Shown here piece after piece: positions 11,345 through 21,382 of a stretch of DNA of 64,000 nucleotides. Every line of letters begins with the position of its first letter. The stretch's first letter is position 1. Position numbers and translations under genes: made by a program. Location of the stretch: contig NC_057861.1 in assembly GCF_019393635.1 (NCBI RefSeq), positions 169,967,577 to 170,031,576 on the forward strand. Reading direction: 5' to 3'. The notes under the pieces are model-generated. The model was not told the DNA's origin, made no database searches, and was given only the letters and a program-made list of their open reading frames with translations. The DNA is from Dromiciops gliroides. Taxonomy: Eukaryota; Chordata; Mammalia; Microbiotheria; Microbiotheriidae.

Positions 11345-11985
11345 TATTATAAAATTTATTTTATTTTCAATTCATAGAAAAGAACAAGCATTTCCATAAC
11401 ATAGTACAATAAAAAGATGATTCCACACAAAACTGCAAATCTACCATATACAACATGCTATTCCCTCCAAACATATAACAAAGTTATCATATAAATTTCT
11501 TTTTTTCCCTTTTTCTTCCATTCACACTTCCTTGCTCCAGAGATAGCTACTATTAGACATAAAGAGGTGTGTGTATAGGTACATATGTAAAATTATTGTA
11601 TACATACTTCTATTTATCAGTTCTTTCTCTGGATACAGATAGTGTCTGTCTTCATATGTCCTTTATTTTTAATTTGTGTATTTATAATAGTCAAAATTAC
11701 TTAGTTGCTCAAAGTCATTCTTAAAACAATATTACTGTTAGTTTTGCAATGCTCTCTTGGTTCTGCTCACTTCTTTTGTCTTCATTTTGTGCAAGTCTTT
11801 CCATGCCTTTCTAGGCATTGAATTAATCATTTCTTGCAGCACAGTAGTATTTCAAGACAACCATATTTGTGATGTGATGTGAAATGTCAATTGATGTGAA
11901 TCCCTGCCTGCAATTTCCATTTCTTTGCCCCCACAAAGAGAGCTTTTATAAAAATCCCATTCACATTCAAAAGTATAATTATTAT
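11345..11985 (-). mobile_element. Old L1 3' end, antisense
   Basis: Shares the antisense L1 3' signature seen at 40.5 kb: 'atcagttctttctctgg', 'gcaatgctctcttggttctg', 'tgctcacttc', then 'gcccccacaaagagagcttt'. More diverged than the other copies. Confidence 0.75.
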
Positions 11986-12320
11986 TGTGAATGTCCCTAA
12001 ATCTTATTTTTACTCACTATTTTCTTTCTCAGCCTCTCTTTTTATCCTTCTCCTGTCACCTTTTCCTGTCCCTCTCCCTCCTACCACCCACTTCATTCAC
12101 CCCTCCAAGAGTCCCCACCCATGCCTTCCCCACTCCAAATCTTAATCCACACACCAATCCAAAAGTACCCCTCATTTCCTCCCCATCTTCCAAGATTCCA
12201 ATCCACACACCTCTCTATAAATCCCTCCCCTCGCCTGTCCCCCAGTTTTCTCACTTCTTAACCCACAGATCATTCAGATGCACTACTGGCTTATCATGCC
12301 CCTAGCATTCCCTTCTTTTG
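11986..12320. repeat. Pyrimidine-rich tract
   Basis: Strongly C/T-rich for about 320 bp and contiguous with the antisense L1 3' end. Its composition resembles the antisense purine-rich inter-ORF spacer of the half-L1 copies at 36.3 and 60.2 kb. It could be the spacer of an older half-L1. The plus ORF through it is low complexity. Confidence 0.45.
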
Positions 12321-12680
12321 AAGCTGATTTCTCAATTCAGGTGCATACTCATGGTGTATATATCAGCAAAAATGAAGAATAGGATCTGATGTAGTCTACA
12401 GCTTATAACACATGAACAGTATGTACATGGAACTAGTAAATTTGGCTCCATATCATGATGAGGAAAACAACTGGACTAATTCATCACAGAGCATAGATAT
12501 CAAATAAATGTATCTAGGACATAGATACCATGAACTGAATAAAAAAATGAATTATTTAAATGATTTATTTCATAATAAGAAGTTAATTTCTTTGTGTGTG
12601 TGTATATATGTAGGTAAATATACATATATGTATTCATTCCAGAATATTTTATTTTCTGGGGCCATTAATGTGAAGATTTT
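12321..12680. other. AT-rich unique stretch
   Basis: No gene seen. Ends in an (AT)n run at about 12,680-12,700. Confidence 0.45.
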
Positions 12681-12700
12681 ATATATATATATATATATAT

Positions 12701-12840
12701 TTTTTTTTAGTGAGGCAATGGGGGTTAAGTGACTTGCCCAGGGTCACACAGATAGTGTTAAGTGTCTGAGGCCAGATTTCAACTCAGGTAGTCCTGACTC
12801 CAGGGCCGGTGCTCTATCCACTCCACCACCTAGCTGCCCC
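12701..12840 (-). mobile_element. tRNA-derived CORE-SINE (short form)
   Basis: Antisense: T8 tail, gtgaggcaatgggggttaag, ttgcccagggtcacacagat, ending ccacctagctgcccc at 12,840. It is inserted beside an (AT)n run, so the target duplication is not readable. Confidence 0.93.
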
Positions 12841-12999
12841 ACATATATTAATTTTTTTAAATAGTATGAATTGTAGGTGATTTGAAAGGGAGTTTATTGC
12901 CTGATTATTTGTTTTAAATGGAATGAATTATTCTTTGCTTCATCTGTAAAAATTTCCAAATGTATATATGGAAAAGAAGTCATACTATCATAGATCTAG

Positions 13000-13115
13000 A
13001 ACTAGAAGGGAACTCAGATTCCCTAGTTCAACCTCATTATTTTTCAGATGGGGAAACTGAGGTCCTCCAAGGAAGTAAAAAGTAATTGTCCAAGGTCACA
13101 CAAATAGTGAGTGCA
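13000..13115 (-). mobile_element. MIR/THER1-type SINE remnant
   Basis: Motifs cagatggggaaactgagg and tccaaggtcacacaaatagt are the antisense CORE signature of old therian MIR-type elements. Confidence 0.7.
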
Positions 13116-13986
13116 GTTGTTCCTAGACTTTTCTTTGTGCTTTAGGGCATCCTCTATCCCAGTGAAGAGAGGGTGACATTGTTTTTTTTTCAAATATGGA
13201 CAATATGTCTTTTTCATTCTCCTTTGTGGGAATTTTGAACCACAAGAAACTAAATGCTTACTGAAAGTTTTCTAGGACATGATCCTTTTAGAAAATCTTT
13301 CTTGCAATAGTCATTCAAGTAAACATAATCTAGTGAGGTGAAACCTCAAGCTGGTTTCTGGAAATGTCCATGAGAACTTACCAATTCTTCTCACATCAGT
13401 TCTTATGTTTATTTTTTTCACTACTATTACTGTCTTATTAATTTTTCTGATTTATCCTTATTCTTTACTTAAGCAGGCTATATACTTTAATGTCATTTTG
13501 TTTATTGAAATCTAATTAAAAGAAGCTCTTTTTACATTGTAAGATTTATTTGGTCTGAATAAAAATTGAAATGTTGTTGATTTAGTTAAGGCCTAAGATT
13601 AAAAAGAATTCTGGTTTTCAACTTGGAATTGGGTGGAGTGGAGAGAATGACTTTTCCTCTCATAGTCTCACAAAATTGGTCCCATTAATGTCAAATGATG
13701 TGACTAGGTCAGCTGAGACAGTTGATCCTGTGGATGACTTACTTTCCCTTTTTAATGGAAAGAAGTCTTCATTTTGAGAGCTGAAGATAACTAAGCTATC
13801 ATCCTACCAGAGACCTCTTGGCTGGGAATTCATGAAAATGACTTTGTTACTTTATAGACCCATGCTTCCATGATCTAGATAATTCCTTCCTCCAATACCC
13901 TACCAGAGATTACATCTCCTCTGTAAACCAATACATTTTCCTTACGAGATGCTTTAACCAAGATTCATTACTCTATGGCCAAATCA
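13116..13986. other. Unique stretch, nothing recognised
   Basis: Moderately AT-rich, no gene or nameable repeat. Confidence 0.45.
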
Positions 13987-13998
13987 GTAATCAATCTT

Positions 13999-14224
13999 CC
14001 TTCCTTCCTTCCTTCCTTCCTTCCTTCCTTCCTTCCTTCCTTCCTTCCTTCCTTCCTTCCTTCCTTCCTTCCTTCCTGCCTGCCTGCCTGCCTTCCTGCC
14101 TTCCTGCCTTCCTGCCTTCCTGCCTTCCTGCCTTCCTGCCTTCCTGCCTTCCTGCCTTCCTGCCTTCCTGCCTTGCTGCCTTGCTGCCTTCCTGCCTTCC
14201 TGCCTTCCTGCCTTTCTTTCTTTT

Positions 14225-14292
<68 letters not shown>

Positions 14293-14302
14293 TCATTCTA
14301 TC
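13999..14302. repeat. Compound microsatellite (TTCC)n-(TTCCTGCC)n-(TTTC)n
   Basis: Three blocks: TTCC to about 14,076, TGCC/TTCCTGCC to about 14,212, then TTTC to about 14,292. It sits exactly between the left target duplication and the antisense SINE body that follows, so it occupies the position of that SINE's tail. Both ORFs through it (Phe-Leu-Pro-Ser, Lys-Glu-Gly-Arg) are repeat artefacts. Confidence 0.97.
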
Positions 14303-14440
14303 TTTTGTGGGACAATGAGGGTTAAGTGACTTGCCCAGGATCACACAGCTATTAAGTGAAAGTGTCTGAGGTCATATTTGAACTCAGGTCTTCCTGAATT
14401 CAGCTCTAATGCTTTTTCCACTGTGCCACCTAGCTGCCCC
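14303..14440 (-). mobile_element. CORE-SINE with microsatellite-expanded tail
   Basis: Antisense SINE body: gacaatgagggttaagtgac, gatcacacagct, ending ccacctagctgcccc. The imperfect target duplication gtaatcaatctt (13,987-13,998) and gtaatgaatctt (14,443-14,454) brackets both the microsatellite and the SINE. The repeat therefore grew from the SINE's own tail. Confidence 0.9.
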
Positions 14441-14454
14441 ACGTAATGAATCTT

Positions 14455-14691
14455 TCAAGATTGATCTGGGCTGTTCCCTGAGCCATCTCTGGGTCCCTAC
14501 TCAAAGTCTGATCATTAGATATGCTCTACCATAACTTGTACTCCACATGTAGTCTTAAAAACCTAGAGTTACCCCTAAGATGGGTGTGGTGGAGTTAACT
14601 GTTAAATTTTTAGTGTGAGCATTTACACCTAGAAATTGGGCAGAGTATAAATCAGGGCTTGTTTTACTATTTTGTTGTTTGTCCATACTTT
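14455..14691. other. Unique stretch before the RPLP2 pseudogene
   Basis: No feature recognised. Ends ctttaaaaagtga, which resembles an L1 endonuclease target (TT/AAAA). Confidence 0.5.
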
Positions 14692-14706
14692 AAAAAGTGA
14701 AGAGAA

Positions 14707-15204
14707 CTTTCCCGGCCTTGACCCACCATGATTGGACTCGCCATGGGCCTCACAGCTCCCTCAGCACCAGGCCGCGACCTCCGGACCCCACCCAAGTAGA
14801 GCTTAGACCGCCGACATGAGCTACGTGGCTGCCTACCTCCTGGCCATCCTTGGCAACGACTCCCCCAACTCCAAGGACCTGAAGAAGATCCTGGACAGTG
14901 TGGACATCGAGAGGGAAGAGCGCATGAAGAAGGCCATCGGCGAGCTGAGCGGCAAGAACATCGAAGATGTGATCGGGCAGCGGAGCCGTAAGCTAGCTTC
15001 CATGCCCTCTGGTGGTGCCATTGCTATTGCTGCCAGTGCTGGTTCTGCTGCCCCAGCTGCTGCTGGTGCTGCCTCTCCTGCTGCAGAGGAGAAGAAGGAA
15101 GGAAAAAAAAAAGGAGTCAGAAGAGTCTGATGATGACATGGGCTTTGGTCTCTTTGAGCAACCACCCTGATACTGGAGTGAATAAACCTTTTATTTAAGA
15201 AAAA
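14707..15204 (+). pseudogene. RPLP2: Processed pseudogene of ribosomal protein P2
   Basis: RPLP2 encodes the acidic 60S stalk protein P2, a dimer partner of P1 that recruits GTPase factors. The ORF at 14,816-15,130 starts MSYVAAYLLA and contains KKILDSV and GKNIEDVI, followed by the Ala/Gly-rich hinge and EEKKE. Family length is about 115 residues. After the Lys codons near 15,105-15,112 the frame shifts by one, so the ESDDDMGFGLF tail is present only in the +1 frame and the ORF ends prematurely after 104 codons. In that frame the usual stop after the final Asp is also lost and translation would run on by a few codons. It is intronless with a TOP-like ctttcc start, AATAAA at 15,181-15,186 and an A tail at 15,200-15,209. 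Target duplication aaaaagtgaagagaa (14,692-14,706) against aaaaagtgatgagaag (15,205-15,220). GC- and CpG-rich against AT-rich flanks. Broken, so not the functional gene. Confidence 0.95.
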
Positions 15205-15211
15205 AAAAAGT

Positions 15212-15867
15212 GATGAGAAGCAATTTGGAACTATGACCAAAGGACTATAGAACTATGCATACCCGTGATCCAGCAATACCACTGCTAGGTTTATATCCTA
15301 AAGACATCCCCCAAAAGAGAAAAAGACCTATTTGTACAAAATTATTTATAACAGCTCTTTTGGTGGTGGCTAAAATTGGAGAATGGCTCAACAAACAAAT
15401 ATGATGGTGATGGAATATTATGGTGCTATAAGAAATTACAAACAGAATGACTTCAGAAAAGCCTGGAAAGACATGTATGAAATGATGTATTGTGAAGTGA
15501 GCAGAACCAAGAGAACATTGTACACAGAGACAGCAATATTGTTTGATGAAGACCTATGAATGACTTGACTATTCTCAACAATACAATGATCCAAGACAAT
15601 CCCAAAGGACTATTGATGAAACATACACTCCACCTCCAAAGAAAGAATTGATATTGATGGAACAGACTGAAACATGCTATTTTTTACTTTTTTTCATTTT
15701 TTTCTTTTAATCAAGTTTTCTTGTACAAAATAACAAATATAGTAATGTTTTCCATAATCATACATGTATAACCCATATCTGATTTGTTACCACCTCAGGG
15801 AGGAGGTCGGGGAGGTCAGGAAAGAGGGATAAAATTGGAAGCAAAACTATAAATAAAAAATTATTAT
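15212..15867 (+). mobile_element. 5'-truncated L1 3' end
   Basis: Begins gagaagcaatttggaactat, which corresponds to the ORF2 segment near the C-terminus, and runs through 'gatccagcaataccactgct' into the 3'UTR and an A/T tail near 15,855. A copy of the target sequence, aaaaaagtgatg, follows at 15,868-15,879 and matches the one before the element at about 15,204-15,215. The RPLP2 pseudogene sits against its 5' junction. Confidence 0.88.
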
Positions 15868-15879
15868 AAAAAAGTGATG

Positions 15880-16479
15880 GGGAAAATGTTAATAATATGG
15901 ATTAAATTTAAATCTGTGTGATGCATACTTTTCCCTACAAAGAGCCAATTTCTAAATATTTACAGGACACCCTTGTTCCCATACCACCACACCCTCAGCA
16001 TAGGAACTTGGAGTAGTTCAAGATAAATGAGCTATAACCACAGTAGTAGAAGAGCAGAAACAACAAATCTGGCTTACACTTTAAGGTTGACAAAGCATTT
16101 TCTTCATGCTAATAAAAAGTATATAATACAAATATTAACATCCCTCTTTAAAAAGATCAATAATTTTGAGGCTATGTGATTTTGTCCAATTCCCCTAGCT
16201 GAGATAGTTCATCTGATAAGATCCACTGAACAATGCTAGTTCTTGGATTGTTCCTCTGCATTATCATTTACTTGCTGTGTGATTGAACATAGCCACTTCT
16301 TATCCATCATTGAGCCATGATACCTGCTTTCTGGCTCCCTATTTTTCTTCCTGCTGAAACATTGACTCTAACTCATGGAACCCTGGACTCTAATAGGTAA
16401 GCTTTCATCTTATCTCAGCCTGTTTTGCAGGCTGTTGTGCATTTGTATACTTCTTTTCTAACTTTAGCTATCCTATATA
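15880..16479. other. Mostly unique sequence
   Basis: Possible old MIR traces near 16,100-16,320 (for example ttgctgtgtgattg) but too diverged to delimit. No gene. Confidence 0.4.
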
Positions 16480-16605
16480 TTTTTCTTCCATTATTAAAAT
16501 GTAAACGCCTTGAAGAAAAGAGATCTCCTTGCTTGTGTGTATTTGTACCCACACAATTTAATACAATACCTGGCACAAAGTAAGCATTTAATAATGCACC
16601 TTCAT
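16480..16605 (+). mobile_element. L2/MIR 3'-end remnant
   Basis: Contains aaaatgtaaacgccttgaag and 'acctggcacaaagtaagcat', the 3'-terminal signature of L2/MIR elements. Confidence 0.65.
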
Positions 16606-17099
16606 TCTGGTAATTAATCCAGTTTCCCATTGGTACAAATATTCCTTCCAATAGGAGAGACTGGAATCCCTCAACACCTTCTTATCTCATGCCTTTATTA
16701 TTACCCATGTTTTTCCATTAATCCTCCATAAATGATCCACTAATTACACAGTTCATCAGTAAAAGGCTAAAAATCTTATTCAGTCCTAGTCCTACCCATC
16801 CACATTCCCTGTAAGAGATAGTTTCAAACACTGGAATGAGTCCTGGGTCAGTGATTAAATTACTGCTACTATGCTGCTGTTGTTTTATGTTTTGTTGTAA
16901 GAACATTTTGTTTGCCAAAAATAAAATATTTTTCATGAATACAAATCATAGGAAAAGACAGCAATGTTCAATTGAGCATTCAATGAGGATAATGATGCCA
17001 GGGTGAATAACTCAAACATGCCTGACCCCTAGACAACCAGCCTCACACAGGACTCCAAAAAATCCCTGCTTTGATGATCCAGGGATTAAAAAGGACTTG
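16606..17099. other. Unique stretch
   Basis: Nothing recognised. Confidence 0.45.
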
Positions 17100-17612
17100 T
17101 TAGCTGTGCTGCTGACTCACATTCCTCCCTTTTACCCTTTCAACTTATTGCTCAGGGATTGATGATCAAATTAACATTACCATCTCTCCTGAAAATAGCA
17201 CCACAATCTACTGCCCTATAGCTCCATTCAGAATCCCTGTAATTCTGAGTCTTAGTCTGCCTTGACTGAAGCTCCTTTCAAAGACTGCTACTTCGTTTTC
17301 CCCTCACATACATCAGTTTTAGCCCCATATCTAACCAGTACCTATCTCATTATACCCTACCCTTTCATCATGTCTATTTAAACCCACATTCAATTGTTAA
17401 AAACTACCCTACATATTAGACCTTTGCCCTCCACATGCAAATTATTTTGTGTATACTTTGTATTTAATTTTCTATGTAAATGTTGTTTCTTTCAATAGAA
17501 TTTTAGCTACTTTAGTCCAATTACTGATTCATTTTCTGTCTTCACATTCCTAGCACTTAGCCTTTGACCTGAAACATGAGACACTCAATAAATGCTTATC
17601 TAATTGAAGTCT
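17100..17612 (+). mobile_element. LINE-2 3' region, diverged
   Basis: Pyrimidine-rich sense sequence ending 'cctagcacttagcctttgac' and 'cactcaataaatgcttat', the L2 3' end pattern. Confidence 0.6.
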
Positions 17613-18069
17613 TTTTTCCTTTAATATATGAAGAGTAGTACTGTAACATTTAGACTGTCCATTTGTCATAACCTCATCTCACTATGGGAATATTTCATCT
17701 CCTTACCTGTTCACATATGGGCTTTCAATAGTTTTTATGTTTAAATCATTTTTGTTAGTATGCTTCATCTTAGAAAGAACTACAAAATGACTTTCCATTG
17801 AACTTCTGGCTCCTTTAATTTGGATTTTTCTGATTGTCACATTCTATGATTTATAGTTGTATAACATCTCTGGAGAATATTATTGTTAACAATTATTTTC
17901 TAGTTAGTATTCACTTCAAAACATCAGTGAATCCATTAATTGATCAGTGTATACTTTTCTTTCATTAGTGTAGATGGCAACACATTTATGTTTTCTTATC
18001 CTTTGCCATTCTTATCTATGTCCTTCCTTAAATCTTCTATTGGAGTTCTACCTAATGCATGAGAGAACT
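17613..18069. other. Unique AT-rich stretch
   Basis: Nothing recognised. Confidence 0.45.
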
Positions 18070-18272
18070 TCCTAGATCAGGGCCTCTTAAATTTTTTTCA
18101 CTAGTGACTCCTTTTTGCCTGAGAAATTTTTAAGCAACCCCACATATACAGGTATATAAAATAGGTATACATAACCTTTTAGTGATGCCAAAATTTTTGT
18201 GAACCCCACATTCAGTTGCACGACCCCATATCATGTCATGACTCACAGTTTAATAAGATAGGCTCTAGACCA
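18070..18272. mobile_element. Probable short non-autonomous hAT-type DNA element
   Basis: Resembles mammalian MER5-like hAT relics: 'agggcctcttaaattttttt' at one end, 'gactcctttt' inside, and an inverted partner gtttaataagataggctcta at the other end. Diverged. Confidence 0.45.
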
Positions 18273-18274
18273 TG

Positions 18275-18316
18275 GGTTCTTAGTCTTTTTTGTGTTATTA
18301 ATGCTTCAACAGTCTG

Positions 18317-18373
<57 letters not shown>

Positions 18374-18556
18374 CCCTTCTTACAACAATGTTTTAAATGC
18401 TTAAAATACAGAGGATTTCAATGTAAATAAGTTATATTGCATTATTTATATTTGTAGGTATACATGCATGTATGTATGGACATATGTACATTAGTATTTA
18501 GTTATCTATATTAAAAATCTTCCTACAGTACAGGTTAAGAATCCATAGATTAAGCC
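18275..18556. mobile_element. hAT-like MITE split by a (TA)n run
   Basis: Ends carry inverted matches (gggttcttagtc at about 18,280; ggttaagaatcc at about 18,533), and the body resembles old mammalian MER-type elements ('gcttcaacagtctggtgata'). A (TA)n microsatellite at about 18,319-18,367 interrupts it. Confidence 0.5.
18319..18368. repeat. (TA)n microsatellite
   Basis: About 24 uninterrupted TA units followed by tatacacacc. Confidence 0.95.
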
Positions 18557-18559
18557 TTT

Positions 18560-18889
18560 TAATATTCTGAGGAATTTTGTACAACAGTTAGGCTATCCCT
18601 TTGTTATTTCTCTGGCTTGTTACTTGACTGACCCACCTGCTGCTTTTGCTGAGACATGTTTTTGATAACATCTTTTATTCTACCACACATGTACAAGTTT
18701 TCATTGGAAACCATTGATACCTTTCCATTGTCCTTTGAGCCATGTGCAGTTTAGACATTTTAATTCCAACATGTCTGAAAATGATTTCATTATATATTTC
18801 CCAAACCACTCCCTTCTTATTCACTTCACTATAACTGTCAAGGTCATTAATAGGTATCATCCTCTAATCCTCACTGTTTCCACCTTCAT
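18560..18889. other. Unique stretch
   Basis: No gene seen; short ORFs only. Confidence 0.45.
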
Positions 18890-19648
18890 ATCCATTATTT
18901 TGAAAAGTACTGTCCATTCTACTTTTGTAATATCGCTAGTATATGCACGCATATCTCCTCTGACACAAGTTGCCACCCTGGTGCAGGCTCCCAGTATCTC
19001 ATGCCAGTATTATTGCAAAAGTATTCTAGTTGGCGTCCTTGAATCAAGTCTCTCTTTATTCTACTTCATTCTTGACTAGGCTACAAAAGTTATCTTCCTA
19101 AAGTACAAGCCCAATCATTAATCCCACTCTACTTAATAAACTCCATTCACTTCCTATTCTCTTTAGGACCATATCCATAGCCCTCTCTTCGGTTTTTAAA
19201 AGCTTCACAGTGTGGCCTCTTCCTACTTTTGCATTCTTCTTACACTCTCTATCACATACTCAATAATCCAGCTACACAGACCTCCTCCTCTCACAAAACA
19301 TTCCAGTTCCAATTCTTTCAGTCATGCTTTTACAGTGTCTGTTCCCCATTCCTGGAATGTTTTCCATCTTCACAACTACTACCTGGATTCCCTGGTATCC
19401 TTCATTCTTGGCTAAAGTCCAACTTCTTCAAGAAGCTTTTCCCAATACCTGTTATAAAGTGAGTTCCTTCCCTCCAAGATTAGTTTACTTTTTTATATCT
19501 TGTATATTGTTATTTTCATGTTTTTCCTTCTTTGAAAGACTCTTTGAAAGAAAATATTGTTTATACTTTTCTTTGTATCTCCAGAACTTACATTAGTGCC
19601 TGGCACATAATAAGCACCTAATAATTGCTTATTGATTTGACAGGTGGA
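18890..19648 (+). mobile_element. LINE-2 3' portion
   Basis: Sense L2 pattern in order: 'atcttcctaaagtacaagcc', 'ttcctattctctttagga', 'ccattcctggaatgtttt', 'cttcaagaagcttttccc', then the 3' end 'gtgcctggcacataataagc' and 'cctaataattgcttattgat'. ORFs overlapping it (19,212-19,596) are not genes. Confidence 0.85.
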
Positions 19649-19656
19649 CTTCACAT

Positions 19657-19898
19657 TTGTTGCTGTTGAGTCATTTCAGTCATGTCCCACTTTTCATGAC
19701 CTCATTTTTGGTTTTCTTAGGAAAGAATGGTTGGCCATTTCTTTCTCCAACTCTTTTTATAGATTAGGAATGGAGGAAAACAAGGTTAAATGACTTGACT
19801 AGGGTCATATAGCTAGTAAGTGTCTGAAGCCAGATTTGAACACAGGTGCACTTTACTTTAGGGCCAATATTATATCTATTATGCCACCTCGTGGTCCT
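19657..19898 (-). mobile_element. Long-form marsupial CORE-SINE (MAR1-like)
   Basis: Antisense 3' tail ttgctgttgagtcatttcag, then 'atgacctcatttttggtttt', the CORE antisense 'gactagggtcatatagctag', and the tRNA head complement ending near 'atgccacctcgtggtcc'. Inserted between two L2 segments. Confidence 0.8.
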
Positions 19899-19899
19899 T

Positions 19900-20348
19900 T
19901 TCAAACTAGCCCCTTTCTACATTAAGTCTTCTTATGTCACTCCCCTTGATGTACTCTACTCTCTGTCGACATTGGCTTAATTGCTGTTCCTCAAAGAAGA
20001 TACTTGCTCCCATCTCCGTGCCTTTACATTGTGTCTTTCTCTTTATTCCCCCTTCACTGTCTTTCTCATGTATCTTTCTCACTGTTCTTTTCTACCATTC
20101 AGGACTCAGCTCAAACTGTACTTTCTAAAATAATTCTTTTGCCAGGCTCATATGTGGCTAGTACTTTCCCCTCTAACATCTTCCATCTACTCTGACTATT
20201 TCTTATATGTGTCTAATTATTTACATGTCCCCATTACAATGGGAGCTTCTTAAGGGAAGAGCTATCTTTTGCCTCAATCTATATCCTCAGTACTTAGCAC
20301 AAAGGCTGGAACACAGTACATGTTTAATTAATATTTGTGGACTTATTG
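19900..20348 (+). mobile_element. LINE-2 3' portion (second copy)
   Basis: L2 signature: 'ctcccatctccgtgcctttaca', 'caggactcagctcaaactgt', 'acaatgggagcttcttaagg', ending 'cttagcacaaaggctggaac' and 'catgtttaattaatatttgt'. Confidence 0.82.
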
Positions 20349-21170
20349 TTTAACTGATTGTTTCCTTAATTTCTTATATAGTTATTAAATCTTTATATAA
20401 ATTATTGATGCATATATCCTGGCTATCCCAGATGAAAAATGAAATGGGAAAAGGCAGAACTTTTATCAATAATTTCAATTTATCTATAGTAAAATTGAGA
20501 TGTGTAGGCAATGAAAAATCTTCTATTTATTATTTGTTGATTTCCAAAGAAAAATATTATTTGACTTTTATGGCAAACTGTACCTTAGAGGGTCTGTTGA
20601 AACAAAGCATCGCACACACTGGCAATAAGATCATATAAGATTCCTTAACAAATATAAGTGCAGAGAAAAATGGTGTTTAATGAAACTGTATATTTTTACT
20701 AAAATGAAGAATAGTGAAGTATACATTTCCTAAAGATGTCTTCCACAAAGTTTTTATTGTTGTTTTAATAATTACCTGTTATTTTTTTCCTCTATTAAAA
20801 CTGGAAAATGAAGTTTTTAATGGTTTGGAGAAAAAAGTGTATCTCTTAAAATGAGTCTTCTGCCTCCTGGTTATAAGAAGGTAAGTTATTCTTCCTATAC
20901 AAAATGGGATACTGATAATTTCAGCTAAAATTTAGTAGTTAATGAAGACTTGCACATAGAAATTTCGTTGTGGGAATGTAGTCATTATAGGAAATTTGTA
21001 TGTGTCCCCACATCTCACTAATTTATATTGTGCCTTTCCTAGATTTGATATTTGGTTAACTCTTCTGTATTTATAAACTTAAGGAAAAATATATAATTGA
21101 CAAGAAAAGGCTGTCTTCCTTTACTTCTTTGTAGGGTGAAGAAAAAGCTAGTTATTTTCATTTTTACTGC
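20349..21170. other. AT-rich unique stretch
   Basis: No repeat or gene recognised. An ORF at 20,405-20,638 has no domain. Confidence 0.45.
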
Positions 21171-21382
21171 AAGGACACTGTCGCTGTACCCAGGGCACAA
21201 TTATCTATTGTTTCTGGGAGTCTTTTCATTACATTGCATTACTGGAATTAGAGACAAGGACGAAGAAAGAGCCATTTCTCTCAATTGGATTAACCTTTCC
21301 ACCTTTGGCAGCTTAGGTTCAGACAGAAGCCTGCCCTGGAGGCAAAGCAGGATCTGGGGACATAAGGTTATTTCTGTGACAG
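21171..21382 (+). other. Candidate exon of unknown transcript (speculative)
   Basis: The interval is bounded on the left by an acceptor-like tail (ttttcatttttactgcaag) and on the right by a strong donor match (gacag|gtaagtt at 21,382/21,383). One frame is open across it, within the ORF at 21,097-21,426, and its base composition is more balanced than the flanks. The translation has no recognisable domain. Splice-like motifs occur by chance, so this is only a candidate non-coding or terminal exon. Confidence 0.2.

Noticed and set aside
13975-14344. Two 116-117 codon ORFs on opposite strands
   Set aside because: Pure translations of the TTCC/TTTC microsatellite.
13987-14454. CRISPR-like array of short repeats
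   Set aside because: No unique spacers; a eukaryotic microsatellite in a SINE tail.
14816-15130. RPLP2 as a functional gene
   Set aside because: Intronless, with poly(A) and target duplication, a frameshift before the conserved acidic tail and loss of the normal stop.
19212-19596. Three overlapping plus-strand ORFs
   Set aside because: They lie in the non-coding 3' part of a LINE-2 copy.
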